This document shows positions 1-8,301 of a stretch of 53,233 nucleotides of DNA, piece after piece (position 1 is the first letter of the stretch; each line of letters starts with the position of its first letter). Location: positions 1 to 53,233 of the forward strand of contig JASJCB010000082.1 in assembly GCA_030066195.1 (NCBI GenBank), written 5' to 3'. Made by a program: the position numbers and the translations under genes. Source of the stretch: Acidobacteriota bacterium. GTDB lineage: Bacteria > Acidobacteriota > Holophagae > Acanthopleuribacterales > Acanthopleuribacteraceae. Below the pieces are notes generated by a model that did no database searches, was not told where the DNA came from, and worked only from the letters and a program-made list of their open reading frames with translations.

Positions 1-21
1 CGTCAATTCTTTGAGCTCCAT
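1..21 (-). CDS. Start of a gene following tssK (partial, cut by window edge)
   Basis: An ATG lies 10 bp beyond the tssK stop codon on the same strand, preceded by AAGGA at about 8 nt spacing, and opens a frame reading M-E-L-K-E-L-T to the window edge. The position in a T6SS operon makes another T6SS subunit likely (TssL/DotU often follows TssK), but seven codons cannot identify the product. The start is supported by the ribosome-binding site only. Confidence 0.45.
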
Positions 22-31
22 GCGGATATCC

Positions 32-1375
32 TTAAGTGTCGCGTTCGACCAGGTACAGGGTCACCAAATCGGCAAAGCCATGCTCGCCCCAAATAGCCAG
101 GATGGGGTGTTCCACTAACTTGGGATAATAGGTTCTGTCCCTGGGCAATTTAAAATAATGATGATTGGGTTTGGGAGGCAGATTGGGAATATAACGAGCG
201 GGGTCGCCGAGATCCATACCGCGAATACGGCGCTTATTGAGGATGGGAATGACGTTTTCCGAGGCAACCTTCAGGCCCAGAACCCTGGTTTTGACATCCT
301 CCTCATGCATCTCGGTTTCAAAGCAGATATAGGCGTCGTAGCGCTCCTGGAACCAGTCTTTTTCCATATCGCAGACCAACATATCGCCCGAAAGTTCGAA
401 AACCCGCGATTCGTGGTCTTTATCTTCCAGCAGAGCCAGGATGGCGTCCAGATTGGCGTGGGCCTTTTTAAAGCACTTGCCCAAGGCATCGTGATCGTAT
501 TGGGGCACTTCTACCAGGTCGTCCCGATCGGTCTCCAAGGACAACATACCGATGATCTCGGCAATCCGGGTATAGAGGACAAACGGATGCAGGCGGCGCG
601 TACTTGCCAACTGGGAAAAGCTGTTGGCCGCAACGGCTACCGACTGGATTTTGAAGCCGTCGATAGCCTTGGCTGATCGTGCCGCGGTTTTGGTCTTCCA
701 ATATTCGCGCAACGCCCGATTCTTGGAGTCCAGCCGATTACCCAGTTCGCGCATGATACGCAAAAGCATGGGCGAGGCGTCTACCTTTATGCAGGGTGGG
801 ATGAAGTCCCGGTCCGGTTTGGGAACAGCGCCGAACTGGCCGGAACGAGAAACGGCCGCAATGGGAATGACCTCGTAACCGAAGGTAGACTCGCTCTCGA
901 AAAGGATTTTGGCATTGTATTGCTGGATTTCGATTTCACGGGGCGTACCGCCCTCGGCCATATCGTAAACGGATTCAGCACGGGAAATATAGCGATAACG
1001 ATGACCGCCCCGCGCCTCCTTGTTGTAACGTTTGCAGTTCGCTTCCTCGGTATGCAGCTTCGGCAAACCCAGATAGACGATCAGATAACCCTTTTGTTGG
1101 TTGAGCTGCTCGCCGAATTCCCTGGAGGCAATCTGTGCATTGCCGGGATAGGTCAAACGGGCGCCCGAGGGAAAGCGACAGTCGATCTGGTTGATGAGAA
1201 AGGTTTCGTTCTCACAGTCGCTTTCGGAGAAATCCAGATGCGCGATGCCGTAGGCATGAGGTAGAAAGTCGCCGATCAGCGACTCAACCTGCTCCTGCAT
1301 CTCCAGGAAACCCTGTTGAAAGTGATGAGGGTGAATGAACTGGCCCTCTGTCCAGGCGATATTTTTTGCGGCCAT
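32..1375 (-). CDS. tssK: Type VI secretion baseplate subunit TssK
   Basis: 447 residues, the normal length for TssK (ImpJ/VasE family), the cytoplasmic trimeric baseplate subunit that links the tail baseplate to the TssJLM membrane complex. The N-terminus carries the family signature, with W-T-E-G-Q-F-I-H-P-H-H-F-Q-Q at about residues 8-21. The C-terminal part holds the conserved LPxxRTYY-like stretch (residues 415-425) and the domain that contacts the membrane complex. A GAGGGAG ribosome-binding site sits 4 nt before the ATG. It follows the TssJ-like lipoprotein by 9 bp, and a further gene starts 10 bp downstream, so this is an operon that continues outside the window. Family call is firm. 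Confidence 0.93.
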   Translation of the reverse strand: MAAKNIAWTEGQFIHPHHFQQGFLEMQEQVESLIGDFLPHAYGIAHLDFSESDCENETFLINQIDCRFPSGARLTYPGNAQIASREFGEQLNQQKGYLIVYLGLPKLHTEEANCKRYNKEARGGHRYRYISRAESVYDMAEGGTPREIEIQQYNAKILFESESTFGYEVIPIAAVSRSGQFGAVPKPDRDFIPPCIKVDASPMLLRIMRELGNRLDSKNRALREYWKTKTAARSAKAIDGFKIQSVAVAANSFSQLASTRRLHPFVLYTRIAEIIGMLSLETDRDDLVEVPQYDHDALGKCFKKAHANLDAILALLEDKDHESRVFELSGDMLVCDMEKDWFQERYDAYICFETEMHEEDVKTRVLGLKVASENVIPILNKRRIRGMDLGDPARYIPNLPPKPNHHYFKLPRDRTYYPKLVEHPILAIWGEHGFADLVTLYLVERDT

Positions 1376-1384
1376 GCGGCTCCC

Positions 1385-1831
1385 TCAGCGTTTGAGGTCT
1401 TCGTATTCTTTTTTGGTGATGATTCTGATATGGTCGCGGCTCACCAGCACATAGATATCTTTGGCCTTGTAATAGCGATCGCCGATGATCAACTTTTGCG
1501 ATGCGGACCCTTCCACTTCGGCAAAATCGACCACGACCAGAAAATCGTTTTTGTTGTTGGCGCGCTCAACTCTCATGACTTCGTTCTGGGCGCCGCGAAT
1601 CACCTTCTTCTGGATACCGGAAAGAGTTTTGACATCGTCGCTGAGGAACCAATCCTCGGCGCTCATCACCTCCAACCGGGTGCGCAGGCTGTCATCCACG
1701 GGGATCACGTGCAGGGGTAAAGCTCGGCCCTGGTTGGTCTCCGGAAGGCTGAGGACATGAACATTGGCGGACTTTCGCGGGCCGCAACCCACGATCAATA
1801 AGAGAAGCAAAGCTGGAAGGATATATTTCAT
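1385..1831 (-). CDS. tssJ: TssJ-like type VI secretion outer-membrane lipoprotein
   Basis: 148 residues with a lipoprotein signal: hydrophobic stretch at residues 4-14 and lipobox L-I-V-G-C with the acylated Cys at 16. The mature part has the TssJ order: a segment of the form RALPLHVIPVDDSLRTR, then a short acidic/aromatic helix (EDWFLSDD), then beta strands ending in an exposed loop. TssJ anchors the T6SS membrane complex to the outer membrane by binding periplasmic TssM. Length and position directly before tssK fit. The start has GGGAG 7 nt upstream. Sequence similarity to TssJ is weak by eye, so the subunit name rests partly on context. Confidence 0.72.
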   Translation of the reverse strand: MKYILPALLLLLIVGCGPRKSANVHVLSLPETNQGRALPLHVIPVDDSLRTRLEVMSAEDWFLSDDVKTLSGIQKKVIRGAQNEVMRVERANNKNDFLVVVDFAEVEGSASQKLIIGDRYYKAKDIYVLVSRDHIRIITKKEYEDLKR

Positions 1832-2128
1832 GGCGGGGCTCCCGTTTTTCTTTGCCGTTTAAGAATGCTAAGGACACCGCCTATCTTAGGTGATTCTTGG
1901 GATTCATGTCAACCACCAGAACCAGTCGGAAACGGCAGGGCAGGAACCCGTCAAAGTCGTTTGTCGATTCCAAGAGAAAGCCTGACTCGTGGTATCAAAG
2001 GTTTCTATGGGGGTGTAGAGTAAATAGAGGGAAATCATCTTATGAAGAGGTTCATGAGAAAATTTCCGCCGAAATCAACGATTTCTTCAATTGTGGGGCC
2101 TACGAGACCGATCCCGGGCATACGGCGG

Positions 2129-2326
2129 TCAGTCTTCTCGTGGAATCACGACCTCTTCGATGCGCAGCAGGCGGACCTTTTCGCCCGGGTGGATGATCTT
2201 CAAAATGTTCATCAACTCTTCGCGGCTACCGTATTGGTGCGGGTTCTGCCCGGAGGCGCTGGCCACTTCCCACCGACCGTCTACAAACAGTTCGTATTCC
2301 CAGTAAACATTCAAAACCTCGGTCAT
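2129..2326 (-). CDS. Small conserved-looking protein of unknown function (65 aa)
   Basis: The frame can be opened further upstream, but the ATG at 2326 is preceded by GGAGG at 7 nt and gives a compact soluble 65-residue protein: an aromatic N-terminal strand (VYWEYELFVDGRWEV), a polar loop, a helix (EELMNILKII) and a basic/acidic tail. There is no signal peptide, membrane helix or cysteine. It is transcribed away from hemW and toward the T6SS operon, about 300 bp from it. I do not recognise a family. The strong ribosome-binding site and globular composition argue for a real gene. Confidence 0.6.
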   Translation of the reverse strand: MTEVLNVYWEYELFVDGRWEVASASGQNPHQYGSREELMNILKIIHPGEKVRLLRIEEVVIPRED

Positions 2327-2480
2327 TTCAATCCTCCGGTCGTGGCCGCCCCGCTCTAGCGGCGCTGTTGTGCGACCAACATAACCCATTTCTTTCCAAA
2401 AGGAAATATCGGGCCCTTTCATCCTGCACTTTACCACATCGGTGGTATTCCTGCTAGCATATTGGCAGACGTGAACTTTC

Positions 2481-3626
2481 ATGGGTACGATGGAGGTTGG
2501 ATTGTCTGAACCCCTGGCTGTTTATATTCACGTCCCCTTTTGCGGGCAGCGTTGCGCCTACTGTCATTTCGACATCAAGGTCTTTCATCCCCGGACCGAT
2601 CGGGCGCCCTTTATCCGGCGGTATTTGCAGGCGGTGACCCGAGAGTTGCAAACCTACGCGGGCCGTTACGGCCGCCGACCGGTGAGTTCCGTCTTTTTCG
2701 GCGGCGGCACGCCTTCTCGTTTGGGAGCCACGCATCTGGGCGGTCTGATGACGGCCGTGAGGAGGGCGTTCAACTTAACCGGCGATTGTGAAATATCGGT
2801 CGAGGTGAATCCCGAGGACGGTGACCCGGTTTTCCTTCAGGCTCTCCGGGATATGGGCGTGAACCGGGTTTCCTTCGGTGTGCAGACCTTTCACGATGCG
2901 AGTCTGGAGGCGATCAAACGGCCGCACGACGGCGCCCGCGCCATGGCCGTATTGAAATCGGCGCCTCGTTTCTCCAAGGGAGTCTCGCTGGACCTGATTC
3001 TGGGCCTGCCCTTTCAAACCACGGCGACCCTACGTCGCGACCTGGACCTGATTCAAGCGATCGCCCCGCAGCACGTGGCCCTTTACATGCTGGAAACCGA
3101 TCTGCCCACACCGTTGGACAAGTTGACTGAAGCGCCGCGTCCCGACGAGGACACCCAGGCCGATTTCTACGACATGGTTTGCGAGAGGCTGGGCGCGGCG
3201 GGTTTCGAGCACTATGAAATCAGCAATTTCTGCAAGCCGGGTTTCGCCTGCCGTCACAACCTGGTCTATTGGCAGCGCGGCGATTACCTGGGTATCGGTC
3301 CCGCCGCGCACGGTCAGGTAGGGGCGACGGCCACTGCAAACCATCCTCGCCTGGCCGATTACTGCCGACTGGTTGAAGAACAGGGACGCGGGGTGATTTC
3401 GGAAGAGCACTGGACGGCGGAAAGATTGCGCCAGGAGCGGATTATCCAGGGCTTGAGACTGTCCGCCGGGGTGGAAACGGACCTGCTGACCGTGGAAGAG
3501 GTTGCCCTACTGTCACACGAGCCCTATCGGAATCTGTTAGTGATAGGAGGGGGAAGACTTCGATTGAGTGCGCGCGGCCGCTTGCTTGCCAACGAAATAT
3601 TCAGTTTATTTATTGGTAACGTTTGA
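2481..3626 (+). CDS. hemW: Radical SAM heme chaperone HemW
   Basis: 381 residues, the usual HemW length. The radical-SAM iron-sulfur motif is C21-GQR-C25-AY-C28-HF, the CxxxCxYCxF form that separates HemW from oxygen-independent coproporphyrinogen oxidase HemN. Further family marks are FFGGGTPS (about 74-81), SVEVNPED, RVSFGVQTF and the C-terminal HemW part beginning near YEISNFCKPG. HemW binds heme and inserts it into target proteins of the respiratory chain. No good ribosome-binding site precedes either ATG at 2481 or the in-frame ATG at 2490, so the exact start is uncertain by three codons. The next gene begins 95 bp downstream. Confidence 0.9.
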   Translation: MGTMEVGLSEPLAVYIHVPFCGQRCAYCHFDIKVFHPRTDRAPFIRRYLQAVTRELQTYAGRYGRRPVSSVFFGGGTPSRLGATHLGGLMTAVRRAFNLTGDCEISVEVNPEDGDPVFLQALRDMGVNRVSFGVQTFHDASLEAIKRPHDGARAMAVLKSAPRFSKGVSLDLILGLPFQTTATLRRDLDLIQAIAPQHVALYMLETDLPTPLDKLTEAPRPDEDTQADFYDMVCERLGAAGFEHYEISNFCKPGFACRHNLVYWQRGDYLGIGPAAHGQVGATATANHPRLADYCRLVEEQGRGVISEEHWTAERLRQERIIQGLRLSAGVETDLLTVEEVALLSHEPYRNLLVIGGGRLRLSARGRLLANEIFSLFIGNV

Positions 3627-3720
3627 AACTGGTGATTCTAAACGGCCCCTGGCCGGAAAGTGCTATACTCTTCGGGTGCCAGAAGCCGGTACATACCCTA
3701 TCACGGGTTGGGTTGAGTCA

Positions 3721-4509
3721 ATGGATATCAGTATTATTCTCCCTATCTATAATGAAAGGGATAACTTGCATAGGTTGGCGGAGAAAATTCGAGAGGCAAT
3801 GGGGAAACTGGGAGACACCACCTGGGAAGCCATGTGTGTCAACGACGGCTCCGTGGACGATTCCGGTATCATTTTGGAGTCCATCGCCTCTGACGATCCT
3901 CGCTTCCGACCGCTCCACTTCAAATGCAACCAGGGCCAGACGGCCGCCTTCGACGCGGGTATTCGCAACGCGAAGGGCCGGCTGTTGGTGACCATGGATG
4001 CAGATCTGCAAAACGATCCCGCCGATATTCCCCTGCTGCTGGAGCACCTTTCCGACGATATCGGCGCGGTCTGCGGCGTTCGGGTCAAGCGCCGCGACAA
4101 CTTTATTCGACGCATTTCTTCCCGACTGGCCAATTGGGTTCGCAATCGCCTGTCAGGTGACAACATTACCGATACCGGTTGCAGTCTGAAGTTGTTCCGG
4201 GCGGAATGCTTCCAAAATATCCGCCTGTTCGAGGGCATGCATCGCTTCCTGCCCACTCTGGTTAAAATGGAAGGCTTTCGCATTGTTGAAGTTCCCGTAA
4301 GCCACCATCCTCGCTTTGCCGGGGAATCGAAATACGGTGTTTGGAATCGGTTGTTCAAGTCTTTCAAAGACCTGCTCGCGGTTCGTTGGATGAAAACACG
4401 CGGATTACGCTATGAGATCGTCCCCCTGAAGGATGCACCCGGTGAACAGGCTTCGCGGAGACGGGTCGTCGCCAATCCCATGGTTGAGCAGTCTCCCGGC
4501 ACTACTTGA
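3721..4509 (+). CDS. GT2 family glycosyltransferase, polyprenyl-phosphate sugar type
   Basis: Starting at the ATG at 3721 the product (262 aa) begins directly with the GT-A fold: MDISIILPIYNER, then VNDGSVDD (about 40-47) and the metal-binding D93-A-D95 with LQNDP following. This is the dolichyl-phosphate mannose synthase/ArnC-like subgroup, which moves a nucleotide-linked sugar to a lipid phosphate on the cytoplasmic face. It lacks the two C-terminal membrane helices of ArnC/GtrB, so it is a DPMS-like soluble or peripheral enzyme. The frame extends upstream to 3568 through a Pro/Arg-rich stretch that overlaps hemW and is probably not translated. The genes after it (LAB_N, GT39) fit a donor-lipid pathway. 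The sugar is unknown. Confidence 0.85.
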   Translation: MDISIILPIYNERDNLHRLAEKIREAMGKLGDTTWEAMCVNDGSVDDSGIILESIASDDPRFRPLHFKCNQGQTAAFDAGIRNAKGRLLVTMDADLQNDPADIPLLLEHLSDDIGAVCGVRVKRRDNFIRRISSRLANWVRNRLSGDNITDTGCSLKLFRAECFQNIRLFEGMHRFLPTLVKMEGFRIVEVPVSHHPRFAGESKYGVWNRLFKSFKDLLAVRWMKTRGLRYEIVPLKDAPGEQASRRRVVANPMVEQSPGTT

Positions 4510-4546
4510 ACAGGCTCGGTGACCGTCGGCCCGAACCGACAAGGAG

Positions 4547-4852
4547 ATGAGCGGCATGCAGGAATGGTACGCCAGTTTCCTGGTGATTTTGGAAAGCCCC
4601 TGGGCCCTCCTGGGTTTTGCGGGTCAAGCATTATTCTTTTCACGATGGGTCGTGCAATGGATTGCCTCTGAAAAACGCAAGGAGAGTCATGTGCCCCTTG
4701 CTTTTTGGTACATCAGTCTGGCAGGCGGCGTTTTGATTATGATCTATGCCGTTCATCGGCACGACCCCGTCTTCATGATGGGGCAGACCATCGGCATTGC
4801 CAATTACGGTCGGAATATCATGTTGATCCATAGGAAGGCTGCCTCTCGATGA
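4547..4852 (+). CDS. Lipid A biosynthesis N-terminal domain (LAB_N) membrane protein
   Basis: 101 residues with three membrane segments and the LAB_N signature in order: GFAGQALFFSRWVVQWIASE (about 23-42), S-H-V-P-L-A-F-W, then a short loop with HRHDPVFMMGQ and a terminal YGRNIMLI. LAB_N domains occur as the N-terminus of some LpxB proteins or as stand-alone small proteins beside GT2 and PMT-type transferases. Their biochemical role is not settled. The stop codon overlaps the start of the next gene (ATGA, 4849-4852), which indicates translational coupling. An AAGGAG ribosome-binding site precedes the start. Confidence 0.88.
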   Translation: MSGMQEWYASFLVILESPWALLGFAGQALFFSRWVVQWIASEKRKESHVPLAFWYISLAGGVLIMIYAVHRHDPVFMMGQTIGIANYGRNIMLIHRKAASR

Positions 4853-6531
4853 ATCCCGATAATCCCGGGAACCGCACAATCGTCGCCGGTTGGCTGGTGA
4901 TTGCCTGGTTCCTCTTTGTAGGTTTGGGCGGCTATGATCTGTCCGCCCCGGATGAACCACGGTTCGGCCTGGTGGCCCGAGAAATGATGGAAAACGGGAA
5001 TTGGCTGCTGCCCCACCGCAACGAGCGGCCCTACCCCGACAAGCCGCCGCTTTTCTTTTGGAGCATTGCCGGCTTTTCCTATCTGACAGGGGGTGAGGTC
5101 ACTCCGTTCAGTTCCCGCTTGCCCTCTGCCCTTGCCGCCTTGGGCGTGCTGTTATTGCTGGCGCGCTGGAGCGGCCGCAGGACCGCCCTGGCCCTGATGG
5201 CCCCGCTGGTCTTGATCTCGGTCTTCCGTTTCTTCTTTCAAGCGCATATGGCCCAGATCGACATGTTGCTCTGTTTGTTCACCACCTGGGCCTCCATCCT
5301 GGGTTTCGAGGCCATGACCGGCGGGCGTCGCCGGGTCCGCACCATGGGCATTCTCATGGGCTTGGGCATTCTGGCCAAGGGACCCGTGGCGATGGTCATT
5401 CCCATGGGCGCCATGGCCGTCTATGCCCTTTTCACCGGGAAACGAACCTGGCGGCAATACCCGTGGCAAGCCATGCTGTGGAGCCTGTTGCCGCCGTTGG
5501 TATGGTTATCGGGCCTGGCGGTGGAAGTATGGCTGAGGGACCAATGGGATTATCTCTACAACCTGCTCTTCAAACAAACCCTGGTCCGTTTTGTCAATCC
5601 ATGGCATCATTACCGCCCGCCCTGGTATTACTTGAAGAGCATGCTCACCGATTTCCTACCCTGGTGGCCTCTACTGTTGGCCGCGGCGCCCTGGACGAAA
5701 GCCCGCCGAGCGATTTTGAGTGACAAGCAGCGGTTCTGCTGGGCCGTGGTCGTGTGGGTGCTCTTCTTCTTCAGCTTGTCCAAGGGCAAACGCAACCTGT
5801 ACATCGTGCCGCTCTATCCCTTTGCCGCCTGGTTGGTGGCCGATTACATGAAAACCGCCATTATTGCGGGCATTTCCAAAAAAATGCGTCTGGTTTGGGC
5901 CGTTCCTCCTCTCGTTCTCATCCTGACCGGGGTTGCATTGACCACGCTCTCGCTGGAATTGTTCCCGGTCAAATACGACTTGAGCACCTTCCCCATGTTT
6001 ATCGGAGCGTCGGTCGGAGGTTCGATCACTCTTGCCGGCCTCTATGCCCTGGTTCAACTGTTCCGCCCGAAACCCGTGCGCTTCCTGCCGGGTATCATCG
6101 CGGCCATGCTGGTGGCGGCGAGTTTTCTCTATCTGACCGCCATGCCTTGGGCCGAACCCTCGCGCAGCCGGCGCCCCTTCATGGAAACCGTGTCCACCAT
6201 TTTGGCCGAGGATACCGGAACGGAAGAGCCCTTATTGGCCATGGTCGCTTATCGATCCGGGTTCCGCTTTTACGGCGACCGGCATATCGTAGAACTGGCG
6301 CCCTTGAAGCTGGACGGCAAGAATCCCAAGCTATACGGCCTGCCGAACCTCATCGAATTCCAGCGCGAGCATCCGCACGCTTATGTCATCCTGCGGCAAG
6401 AGTTCCTGGAGGAGTATCGCGAGGCCTATCCCGAGTTCAATCCCACCGTGCTCGCCGGCCGTGAGATCGGCTCGGGCGGTTTGTACGTGCTGATTCGTTG
6501 TGACGATTGCCTGCCCGTCAACCCAGGTTAG
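4849..6531 (+). CDS. GT39/ArnT-like lipid-linked sugar transferase
   Basis: 560 residues with about a dozen hydrophobic segments. The first periplasmic loop carries the PMT/ArnT acidic motif (YDLSAPDEPRF at about 25-35) followed by PYPDKPPLFFW, as in ArnT-type glycosyltransferases that use a polyprenyl-phosphate sugar to decorate lipid A or other envelope acceptors at the periplasmic side. It is translationally coupled to the LAB_N gene and preceded by a DPMS-like GT2 that could make its donor. The set resembles known GT2/LAB_N/PMT clusters for lipid A glycosylation, so a role in surface lipid decoration is inferred. The 3' end overlaps the convergent lipoprotein gene by 14 bp. Confidence 0.86.
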   Translation: MNPDNPGNRTIVAGWLVIAWFLFVGLGGYDLSAPDEPRFGLVAREMMENGNWLLPHRNERPYPDKPPLFFWSIAGFSYLTGGEVTPFSSRLPSALAALGVLLLLARWSGRRTALALMAPLVLISVFRFFFQAHMAQIDMLLCLFTTWASILGFEAMTGGRRRVRTMGILMGLGILAKGPVAMVIPMGAMAVYALFTGKRTWRQYPWQAMLWSLLPPLVWLSGLAVEVWLRDQWDYLYNLLFKQTLVRFVNPWHHYRPPWYYLKSMLTDFLPWWPLLLAAAPWTKARRAILSDKQRFCWAVVVWVLFFFSLSKGKRNLYIVPLYPFAAWLVADYMKTAIIAGISKKMRLVWAVPPLVLILTGVALTTLSLELFPVKYDLSTFPMFIGASVGGSITLAGLYALVQLFRPKPVRFLPGIIAAMLVAASFLYLTAMPWAEPSRSRRPFMETVSTILAEDTGTEEPLLAMVAYRSGFRFYGDRHIVELAPLKLDGKNPKLYGLPNLIEFQREHPHAYVILRQEFLEEYREAYPEFNPTVLAGREIGSGGLYVLIRCDDCLPVNPG

Positions 6532-7159
6532 AGTTCTCGAACTCCTCGCTGTTGCGAACCGGGGTAAGGCGACGGACCTGGTAATAACCCTCGTGATTGG
6601 TTCGCCGCAAGACCACGTCGATTTCGATATATTTCAGCTGGGTGCGGGGAATCTCATTGGCGCCGCCTTCGGTGTAAAGGCTGACGGTGCCAAGAGGCGA
6701 GCCGGGCAGGTAGACCTTGGTCCCCTCCTCGTAATCGGCGGCTTGCAACATGTGGTCAAAGTTGAAGTGCAGACTGATCCGCATGCGTGTGTCGGTATCG
6801 TTGATATCCCGAATTTCTTCAACGCTGTAGTTGTAGTATTTCAGGCGTAGAAAGCGGGAAAGCACTACGCCCTGCTCATCGAACTCGACGGGCTTGCCCT
6901 CGGCCACCCGTTCCAGGTAATCGATTTGCAGGTTTTTGACGTGGGTGCGGTACTCCCGAGACTTGACCCCGGGGAAGTAGACGTATTGCAACAGCCCCTC
7001 GTAATGCAGCTCTTCCAAAGCGGCCAGGTAGTTTTTGTAGGAGCGGCGCAGTTCCAACTCCCGGGGGTCGGCGCGCCGGGGCTGACAGGCTGTAGAAATG
7101 AGCAGCGGTAAGAGAAGCAGGCAGATCGGGGATCGATAGAACCATTGTGATCGTTTCAT
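6518..7159 (-). CDS. Uncharacterised lipoprotein
   Basis: 213 residues from the ATG at 7159, which has GGGAGG 7 nt upstream. A longer open frame upstream lacks a ribosome-binding site. The signal is a lipobox I-S-T-A-C with Cys25 after a leucine-rich core, and QP follows the cysteine, so sorting to the outer membrane is likely. The mature domain is rich in Tyr and charged residues, starting with a helix (LRRSYKNYLAALEEL) and continuing as alternating beta strands. No known family recognised. The downstream end overlaps the GT39 gene on the other strand. It lies 81 bp after the FHA gene on the same strand and may be co-transcribed with it. Confidence 0.7.
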   Translation of the reverse strand: MKRSQWFYRSPICLLLLPLLISTACQPRRADPRELELRRSYKNYLAALEELHYEGLLQYVYFPGVKSREYRTHVKNLQIDYLERVAEGKPVEFDEQGVVLSRFLRLKYYNYSVEEIRDINDTDTRMRISLHFNFDHMLQAADYEEGTKVYLPGSPLGTVSLYTEGGANEIPRTQLKYIEIDVVLRRTNHEGYYQVRRLTPVRNSEEFENSNLG

Positions 7160-7240
7160 GATAATCCTCCCGCGGCATGTCTTTAACACAAACCTATCAC
7201 ATGCATGGCCCCGGTTGAACACCTATTACCAGGGTTTTAC

Positions 7241-8179
7241 CTATTCCTTCTGCGGCGGTGCATCCGCGGGGACGCTTAAACCGGCCTCCGGCTGGAAGAC
7301 GTACCGCTGCAACAATAACCAGCCGCCGTAACCCAACCCGGCCAGGATGATGACGGTCAGGAGAAGGACGAAAACCAATAGGAATTTACCGCCGCGTTTT
7401 GGGGGGCCGCGACGCAGTCGCTTGCTAGGCGTTTCGATGGCGGTATCGGGCAGGAATGTCATCTGACTGACCGCCACGCGCGGCGCCTCGGGTTCCGGCT
7501 CGGCTAAAAGGTCGCCTCGAACCCTGGTTCCGTGTTTATCCACTTTGAAGTGGACATCTTCATAACGAAACACGATGTGGTCGAAGCGAATCAGGTCGCC
7601 GGGTTGCAATATATGGTGGTGGATGCGGTTATCGTTGACGAAGGTGCCGTTGCCGCTTTGCAGATCGCGCAGAACCCATTTGCCCGATTCTTTGGTCAAT
7701 TCGGCGTGAAAGCTGGAAATAGTGTCGGCCGGCAGGTGAATATTATTGGTTTCATCCCGGCCCACGCGAATCAGGTTTTCCTTCAAATCATAAGAGCGGT
7801 GCGGCGAAGAACTGTTCATGGCAAGCAAGCGTTCGCCCTCGTGATGGACATCGGGCTGCACCACGCGTAAAGTTTCGGTGTTGGCAACCTGGATATCCGC
7901 CATAAAGACCGCATCGATCTTCCCGGCCAGCTTGACGGTATCGCCGAATTCCAGGGGACTCGTCTCGATCAGCTCGCCGTTGACCTCGGTGCCCAACGTA
8001 CTGCCGAAATCGCGGATATGCCAATCTCCTTCATCATAGAAGATTTCGCAGTGCCGACGAGAAATATACCCCGAATCGATATGGTGATCGCATTCCCGGG
8101 CCCGGCCGATGGTAAAGCGAGGTCCTTGGATGGTGATATCCCGCCATTCATTTCGTTCCTGAATTCTGAGTCGCGGCAT
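7241..8179 (-). CDS. Double FHA-domain membrane protein
   Basis: 312 residues from the ATG at 8179 (GGAG 9 nt upstream). An alternative in-frame start at 8212 lacks a ribosome-binding site. Two forkhead-associated domains are visible. The first, at about 15-85, has FTIGRARECDHHIDSGYISRRHCEI with G-R, S-x-x-H and a later G-T-x-V-N-G. The second, at about 125-195, has IRVGRDETNNIHLP, S-S-F-H-A-E and GNGTFVNDNRI. FHA domains bind phosphothreonine. A single membrane helix (about residues 265-290) follows a basic stretch, then a short proline-rich tail, so the FHA pair is cytoplasmic. A Ser/Thr kinase is encoded at 44.2-46.7 kb, a possible writer, but no direct link is shown. Confidence 0.88.
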   Translation of the reverse strand: MPRLRIQERNEWRDITIQGPRFTIGRARECDHHIDSGYISRRHCEIFYDEGDWHIRDFGSTLGTEVNGELIETSPLEFGDTVKLAGKIDAVFMADIQVANTETLRVVQPDVHHEGERLLAMNSSSPHRSYDLKENLIRVGRDETNNIHLPADTISSFHAELTKESGKWVLRDLQSGNGTFVNDNRIHHHILQPGDLIRFDHIVFRYEDVHFKVDKHGTRVRGDLLAEPEPEAPRVAVSQMTFLPDTAIETPSKRLRRGPPKRGGKFLLVFVLLLTVIILAGLGYGGWLLLQRYVFQPEAGLSVPADAPPQKE

Positions 8180-8301
8180 GGGTGATTGCTCCAGGCATCG
8201 TTCCAGCTGCATCTTACACCAGTCATGCCGTATGACCCAAGGGTGGGAATCACCAAAGGCGCGGTTTGAAGGATCATCTCAGCGGTCGTCACCCTCGGTT
8301 T

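Noticed and set aside
1897..2359. Plus-strand frames of about 100 codons beside the T6SS operon
   Set aside because: No ribosome-binding site, and they overlap the better-supported 65-residue minus-strand gene.
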